DNA of 46,207 nt from an uncultured Francisella sp. (GTDB taxonomy: Bacteria; Pseudomonadota; Gammaproteobacteria; Burkholderiales; Neisseriaceae). Below are positions 42,131 to 46,207 of this stretch, in pieces. The stretch lies in NCBI GenBank assembly GCA_943913655.1, contig CALTZA010000011.1, positions 1 to 46,207 of the forward strand. Reading direction: 5' to 3'. The notes beneath the pieces were generated by a model that saw only the letters and a program-made list of their open reading frames with translations, did no database searches and was not told the origin of the DNA. How positions within the stretch are numbered: position 1 is the stretch's first letter; each line of letters opens with the position of its first letter. The translations under genes were made by a program, and so were the position numbers.

Positions 42131-43813
42131 TTAAGATTTTTTGTGGTTTTCTTCTTCCTTAAGGACACGTCTTAATATCTTACCGACATTTGATTTTGGC
42201 AATTCTTTTCTAAATTCAATAAGTTTTGGAATTTTATAGCCAGTCAGATTTTTGCGTGCAAACTTAATCACATCTTGCTTGCTTAGATTAGGATTTTTAC
42301 TCACAATAAAGGCTTTTAGCGCTTCTCCTGTTTGCTCACTTTCCACACCAATCACAGCACACTCCACGATATCTGGGTGAAAAGACAATACATCTTCTAC
42401 TTCATTTGGGTAAACATTAAAGCCAGATATAATCACCATATCTTTTTTGCGATCAACCAGTTTGACATAGCCCTCTTCGTTCACCACAGCAATATCACCT
42501 GTGGCAAACCAACCATCATGGAGCACCTTTTCTGTTTCTTCAGGATTACGCCAATAACCTTTCATAACCTGGGGACCCTTGACCCACAATTCCCCTTCTT
42601 GCCCCAGCGGTAACTCATTTTCATCTTCTGACATTACTTTAATATCAGTACTAGGCAAGGGCAATCCAACAAAACCAGTGTATTTTTCAATGGTCACAGG
42701 GTTCACACAAACACCGGGGCTAGTCTCGGTCAAACCATAAGCTTCTACGATAGGAATCCCGGTTAATTGATTCCATTTCTCTGCCACGTTACTTTGTATG
42801 GCAGCTCCACCACCCAGAGCGAGTTTCCAATGACTAAAATCAATCTTTGTAAAATCAGGATGATGCACAAGAGACTTAAACAGTGTATTGACACAGGTAA
42901 TTACGGTTATTTTATATTTTTTCGTTCTCATTTGACCGATAAACCTTTTAGTATCACGTGGATTGGCAATCAAAATATTATGGCACCCCAGTTTGCATAC
43001 GATCATTAAGTTTACAGTTAGAGAGAAAATATGATAAAGAGGAAGTGGGGTAACTATACACTCTTTCCCCTCATCTAATATTGGAGAGACCCATTCTAAC
43101 GCCTGCTGCATATTAGCGCAAATATTACGATGTGTTAACATTGCCGCCTTTGGAGTTCCCGTAGTACCCCCTGTATATTGCAAGATAGCAATATCAGAAC
43201 GATCAATCTCTACTTTCTTAAAAGGCTGCTCACTCCCTTTACGTAAAGTTTCCTTAAAAGGAATGACATGCTCTAAATGATAAGAAGGAATTGTTTTGGC
43301 AATGTATTTTAAGGAAAAGTTAAGAATTGGCCCCCATAAACCATGTAATAAGTCCCCTATTTTTGCAACAATGACATGTTTTATCCTAACTTCATTAGCA
43401 ATTTTGGCATAAGTAGCAGCAAAATTTTCTAAAATCACTAAAACACTTGCTTCACTATCTTCTAACTGTTTTTTTACTTCAGAGCTGGTATAAAGAGGGT
43501 TAACATTAGTGACTATCAAACCTGCTTGTAAAGCACCAAACATGACAACAGGATATTGCATCACATTAGGCATCATAATGGCTAGGCAATCGCCTTTTTT
43601 TAAATGTAATTTATTTTGCAAAAATGAACTAAATTGATCCATCAGTCTTTTTGCCTGTCCAAAAGTAATTGTCGTTTTAATACTTGTGTAAGCTGGCTTA
43701 TCACTATACTTAGTAGCGGATTCATTAAATACATCGGGAACAGTGCCCGGTTGATCCGCATCAATCTCATGAGCTACCCCCTTAGGATAGTTCTTGAACC
43801 AAATTTTATCCAT
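42131..43813 (-). CDS. fadD: long-chain fatty acid-CoA ligase (first of a tandem pair)
   Basis: A 560-residue acyl-CoA synthetase, colinear with the downstream copy from MDKIWFKNYPKGV onward. Motifs: YTGGTTGTPKAAMLTH, VEAYGLTETSPG, GWFATGDIAVVNEEGYVKLV with RKKD, and the catalytic Lys in KSNVGKILRR. The two copies differ throughout, including the residues around the putative acyl tunnel, so the duplication is old. Pseudomonas also has adjacent fadD1-fadD2 genes with different chain-length preference; the same division of labour is possible but not shown. It has its own promoter and a GGTGA ribosome binding site. Confidence 0.94.
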   Translation of the reverse strand: MDKIWFKNYPKGVAHEIDADQPGTVPDVFNESATKYSDKPAYTSIKTTITFGQAKRLMDQFSSFLQNKLHLKKGDCLAIMMPNVMQYPVVMFGALQAGLIVTNVNPLYTSSEVKKQLEDSEASVLVILENFAATYAKIANEVRIKHVIVAKIGDLLHGLWGPILNFSLKYIAKTIPSYHLEHVIPFKETLRKGSEQPFKKVEIDRSDIAILQYTGGTTGTPKAAMLTHRNICANMQQALEWVSPILDEGKECIVTPLPLYHIFSLTVNLMIVCKLGCHNILIANPRDTKRFIGQMRTKKYKITVITCVNTLFKSLVHHPDFTKIDFSHWKLALGGGAAIQSNVAEKWNQLTGIPIVEAYGLTETSPGVCVNPVTIEKYTGFVGLPLPSTDIKVMSEDENELPLGQEGELWVKGPQVMKGYWRNPEETEKVLHDGWFATGDIAVVNEEGYVKLVDRKKDMVIISGFNVYPNEVEDVLSFHPDIVECAVIGVESEQTGEALKAFIVSKNPNLSKQDVIKFARKNLTGYKIPKLIEFRKELPKSNVGKILRRVLKEEENHKKS

Positions 43814-43830
43814 AACATTGTCACCACATA

Positions 43831-43859
43831 ATTCTAAAGATTCACAAAAATTTACTTAA
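43831..43859 (-). promoter_or_regulatory. predicted promoter of the fadD pair
   Basis: On the minus strand, TTAAGT (43854-43859) and TAGAAT (43831-43836) are separated by 17 bases. The leader before the first fadD would be only about 11 bases long. Confidence 0.5.
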
Positions 43860-43899
43860 GATTCAGGGAAAATCGCTTTCTGACTTTACTCCAAATATG

Positions 43900-44973
43900 C
43901 TAATTCGCTATTGCTTTGCTAATGATGCCTCCACCCAAACAAATATCTCCATTATAAATCACCGCAGATTGTCCAGGGGTTACTGCCCATACAGGTTCAC
44001 CAAAGCGTAATTTTGCTTCATCATCTGCTAAATAATTTAATTCTGCTCGAATATCTGGCATACGATAACGTATCTTAACCTGATACTCACCTTCAGCAGG
44101 CCGCTGCCCATCAATAAAACTTAAATCATTCATCACTAGTTCTTTTGAAAAAAGTAGAGGATGATCATGTCCTTGCACTACCAATAATTCATTATTTGAG
44201 ATATCTTTTGCCGCCACATACCAAGGAGCTCCATTGCCACCAATGCCTAGGCCTTGTCTTTGACCAATAGTATAAAAAGCTAATCCCATGTGTTCTCCCA
44301 AAATTTTTCCCTCAGGCGAACGCATTATCCCTGGACATAAAACAAGATAGTGTGATAAAAACTCTCGAAAAGGACGTTCTCCAATAAAACAAATACCTGT
44401 GCTGTCTTTTTTGCTGGCAGTTGGTAATTTTATTTCATTGGCTTTAAAGCGCACTTCCTTTTTTGTTAACTCTCCCAGGGGAAAAAGAGAATGATGCAGC
44501 TGCTTGCCATTGATACGATAAAGAAAATAGCTTTGGTCTTTATGTAAATCTTTTGCTTTAAGTAAATAAGTTTTTCCCTCCTGTATCTTTTTTCGTACAT
44601 AATGACCAGTTGCAATATAGTCAGCACCTTGTGCTAAAGCGTAATCTAGAAACACTTTGAATTTAATCTCTGAATTGCACAACACATCTGGATTAGGTGT
44701 TCTACCTACTACATATTCCTGTAAAAAATATTGAAAAACTTTTTCTTGGTATTCTTTTTCAAAATTAACGATATCAATATCGATACCAAGCATGTCTGCT
44801 ACTGCAATTGCATCAAGAACATCCTCTTTACTCGTGCAAAAAGCGTTTTCTGCATCATCATGCCAGTTTTGCATGAAAACCCCTGATATTTCACAGCTTT
44901 CTTTTTTCAGCAAATAAGCTGCCACTGAGGAATCAACCCCCCCTGACATACCTAACATTACTTTGTGATACAT
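43900..44973 (-). CDS. mnmA: tRNA-specific 2-thiouridylase MnmA
   Basis: A 357-residue PP-loop ATPase (E. coli 368) that thiolates U34 of Lys, Glu and Gln tRNAs. The PP-loop is SGGVDSS (10-16). The two catalytic cysteines are Cys99 (NPDVLCNSEIKF) and Cys195 (DSTGICFIGER); AYSLLR-type tRNA contacts are represented by GADYIATGHY and KDQSYFLYR. The C-terminal barrel reads FYTIGQRQGLGIGG onward. It starts 3 bases after the dut stop, so it is probably co-transcribed with dut. The ribosome binding site is weak, which suggests translational coupling. Confidence 0.95.
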   Translation of the reverse strand: MYHKVMLGMSGGVDSSVAAYLLKKESCEISGVFMQNWHDDAENAFCTSKEDVLDAIAVADMLGIDIDIVNFEKEYQEKVFQYFLQEYVVGRTPNPDVLCNSEIKFKVFLDYALAQGADYIATGHYVRKKIQEGKTYLLKAKDLHKDQSYFLYRINGKQLHHSLFPLGELTKKEVRFKANEIKLPTASKKDSTGICFIGERPFREFLSHYLVLCPGIMRSPEGKILGEHMGLAFYTIGQRQGLGIGGNGAPWYVAAKDISNNELLVVQGHDHPLLFSKELVMNDLSFIDGQRPAEGEYQVKIRYRMPDIRAELNYLADDEAKLRFGEPVWAVTPGQSAVIYNGDICLGGGIISKAIAN

Positions 44974-44976
44974 ATT

Positions 44977-45438
44977 TTACCGGCGTCCTGTACTACCAAA
45001 ACCATCTTGCTGACGCACTTCTTGACTGGTAAAACGGTCAACCACTTGAAAATTAACATGCAAAATGGGGATTATTAACAACTGAGCAATACGCTCTAGA
45101 GGCTCAACTTCATAAGGGCTATGCGAACGATTCCATAATGAAACTTTAAGTTCCCCTTGGTAATCAGCGTCAATTAAACCAATAAGATTACCCAAAACTA
45201 TTCCTTGCTCGTGTCCTAAACCCGAACGAGGCAAGATCAAAGCTGCTACATCACGCTTTTTAAGATAGATGGCAATACCTGTGGGGATCATAAGGGTCTG
45301 TTGTGGGCCAAGAGTAATCGCCTGTTTTATAGCAGCTCTTAAATCCAGACCTGCAGCTCCGGGAGTTGCATATTTTAACGATTCCTCAGTAATTAGTTCA
45401 CTAATTATCTTAAGCTCAACGGTTAAAAAAGGTTTCAT
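44977..45438 (-). CDS. dut: dUTP diphosphatase
   Basis: A 153-residue trimeric dUTPase (E. coli 151) that hydrolyses dUTP to dUMP, preventing uracil incorporation and supplying thymidylate synthesis. All five motifs are visible: AGLDLRA (29-35), PRSGLG (70-75), GLIDADYQGE (87-96), ERIAQL (115-120) and GFGSTGR (146-152). It is the first gene of dut-mnmA. A 15-base palindrome (ACCCTCTTAGAGGGT, 45457-45471) lies in its leader. No good ribosome binding site precedes the ATG. Confidence 0.96.
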   Translation of the reverse strand: MKPFLTVELKIISELITEESLKYATPGAAGLDLRAAIKQAITLGPQQTLMIPTGIAIYLKKRDVAALILPRSGLGHEQGIVLGNLIGLIDADYQGELKVSLWNRSHSPYEVEPLERIAQLLIIPILHVNFQVVDRFTSQEVRQQDGFGSTGRR

Positions 45439-45456
45439 AATATAATCAATATAATT

Positions 45457-45471
45457 ACCCTCTTAGAGGGT
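45457..45471. promoter_or_regulatory. palindrome in the dut leader
   Basis: ACCCTC-TTA-GAGGGT can form a 6-bp GC-rich hairpin about 19 bases before the dut ATG. It has no T-run, so it is more likely an operator or a leader structure than a terminator. Confidence 0.3.
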
Positions 45472-45596
45472 TTCTTTGAATAAACCACTGTCTATTTTAG
45501 AGTTTTTATTCCAACAAAATCTCTATTTTAAATTCTAGCCTATTTTACTGTCTATTGACTAGGTAAAAAATCATCTAAAATGCGACTATAAAAACT

Positions 45597-45619
45597 AAGA
45601 GCCCATTAGCAGGCTTTTT
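45597..45619 (+). terminator. small terminator-like hairpin upstream of mpl
   Basis: AAGAGCC pairs with GGCTTTT (one G-U pair) around an 8-base loop and ends in TTTTT. A TTGACT/TAAAAT pair with a short 15-base spacer lies at 45555-45581 just upstream, so a very short transcript or an attenuated mpl leader is conceivable. Confidence 0.35.
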
Positions 45620-45697
45620 GATCCCATTCAAAAATTGCTTGTTCTACGGCATTGCAGGAATGATAATCTACAGATTTACTTTTCACATTAACAAATC

Positions 45698-46152
45698 ATG
45701 AAACACATTCATATCATAGGTATTGCTGGTACCTTCATGGAGGGATTAGCAAGATTAGCTCTTCTAGAAACTGGGTTACTCTGTCAGCGGCTGTAATCAT
45801 CATATTTACCCACCGATGAGCGATCAATTGGTAGAGCTTGGTGCAAAAGTAGTTCCTAATTTCTTAGCAGAACGATTAAGCTTACAGCCTGAACTATATA
45901 TCATCAGCAATATAGCCAAACTAAGGTATGCCAGTAATCGAAGCAATTTTTAATCGACATCTTCCTTTTCCTTATATCTCTGGACCAGAATGGCTTTATC
46001 ACCATATATTGAAAGACCGCAGGGTTTTAGCAGTAACAGGCACGCATGGAAAAAACAACCATGACCAGCGCGCTTACTTGGATTCTTGATTATGCAGGCT
46101 TTTCATCTAGTTTCTTAATCGGCGGAATTCTAGAAAACTTTCAAGTTTCTTC
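45698..46152 (+). pseudogene. mpl: mpl (UDP-MurNAc:tripeptide ligase), broken by three frameshifts
   Basis: Mpl recycles the murein tripeptide by joining it to UDP-MurNAc. The start MKHIHIIGIAGTFM matches the family N-terminus, but the frame stops after 32 codons (TAA 45794-45796). Homology continues in the next frame (GYSVSG, HIYPPMSDQLVELGAKVV), then in a third (GMPVIEAIFNRHLPFPYISG, VLAVTGTHGK), then back in the original frame (TTMTSALTWILDYAGFSS, LIGGILENFQVSS). Each junction is explained by one extra base: GGG at 45773-45775, near 45921-45924, and A6 at 46050-46055, the last splitting the ATP loop GTHGK|TT. The homology then ends in a 55-bp repeat. It is either a true pseudogene or poor sequence at a contig end. 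Confidence 0.85.
45968..46022 (+). repeat. 55-bp direct repeat, copy 1
   Basis: The first copy of an exact 55-base repeat. In this place it is genuine mpl sequence, coding PYISGPEWLYHHILKDR in the third frame. Confidence 0.9.
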
Positions 46153-46207
46153 TTCCTTATATCTCTGGACCAGAATGGCTTTATCACCATATATTGAAAG
46201 ACCGCAG
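46153..46207 (+). repeat. 55-bp direct repeat, copy 2, at the sequence end
   Basis: The second exact copy, 185 bases after the first, ends on the very last base of the window. It interrupts the mpl homology, which should continue toward the ESDFFVIEADEYD-like region. Exactly 55 bases at the terminus fits an assembly-graph overlap. Confidence 0.9.

Overview
The window looks like one end-to-end contig from an AT-rich gammaproteobacterium. The gene content is almost entirely conserved housekeeping: pepA-holC divergent from lptFG, hslVU, carAB, leuS, tamAB, glyQS, ftsY, mutS, pgi, murA, mnmA and dut. The pepA-holC/lptFG arrangement and TamA/TamB place it in the Gram-negative proteobacteria. The low GC, long stretches of decayed sequence and broken mpl are compatible with a host-associated lineage (Legionellales/Coxiella-like), but that placement is inference and no marker here settles it. 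I see no rRNA, tRNA, CRISPR array, insertion sequence, prophage or recognisable defence system.

Layout. 1-1180: contig edge, a small hydrophobic ORF and a minus-strand operon of the zinc-independent ribosomal proteins L31 type B and L36 type B. 1201-8676: alaA; a free-standing coiled-coil gene; the minus-strand operon lptF-lptG-nitrilase; the divergent plus-strand operon pepA-holC and a lipoprotein gene. 8677-9869: a gene-poor stretch with shredded ORF remnants and a 31-residue lipoprotein gene followed by a strong terminator. 9870-11802: hslVU. 11865-27737: a long minus-strand series that reads tamA-tamB-leuS, then a membrane protein, then carA-carB-rnhA and a lipoprotein peptidase. A perfect 16-bp parS sequence lies one base after the leuS stop codon. 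27906-38873: tsaC, then glyQS and a small secreted Ser/Thr/His-rich protein (both minus), ftsY (plus), mutS (minus), pgi (plus) and a META-domain lipoprotein (plus). 38942-45438: minus-strand dut-mnmA, two tandem fadD paralogues, then murA. 45698-46207: an mpl gene broken by three single-base insertions, ending in a 55-bp direct repeat that coincides with the end of the sequence.

Together the genes cover outer-membrane construction (LptFG, TamAB, MurA, three or four lipoproteins), translation (LeuRS, GlyRS, L31/L36, MnmA, TsaC), protein quality control (HslVU, PepA, S9 peptidase), DNA maintenance (MutS, RNase HI, dUTPase, Pol III chi, parS), central metabolism (CarAB, Pgi, AlaA) and fatty-acid activation (two FadD). 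No previously undescribed multi-gene system is evident. The best leads are the parS site, the promoter-overlapping palindrome before carAB, the mini-lipoprotein, the L31B/L36B operon, and the damaged, repeat-terminated 3' end.
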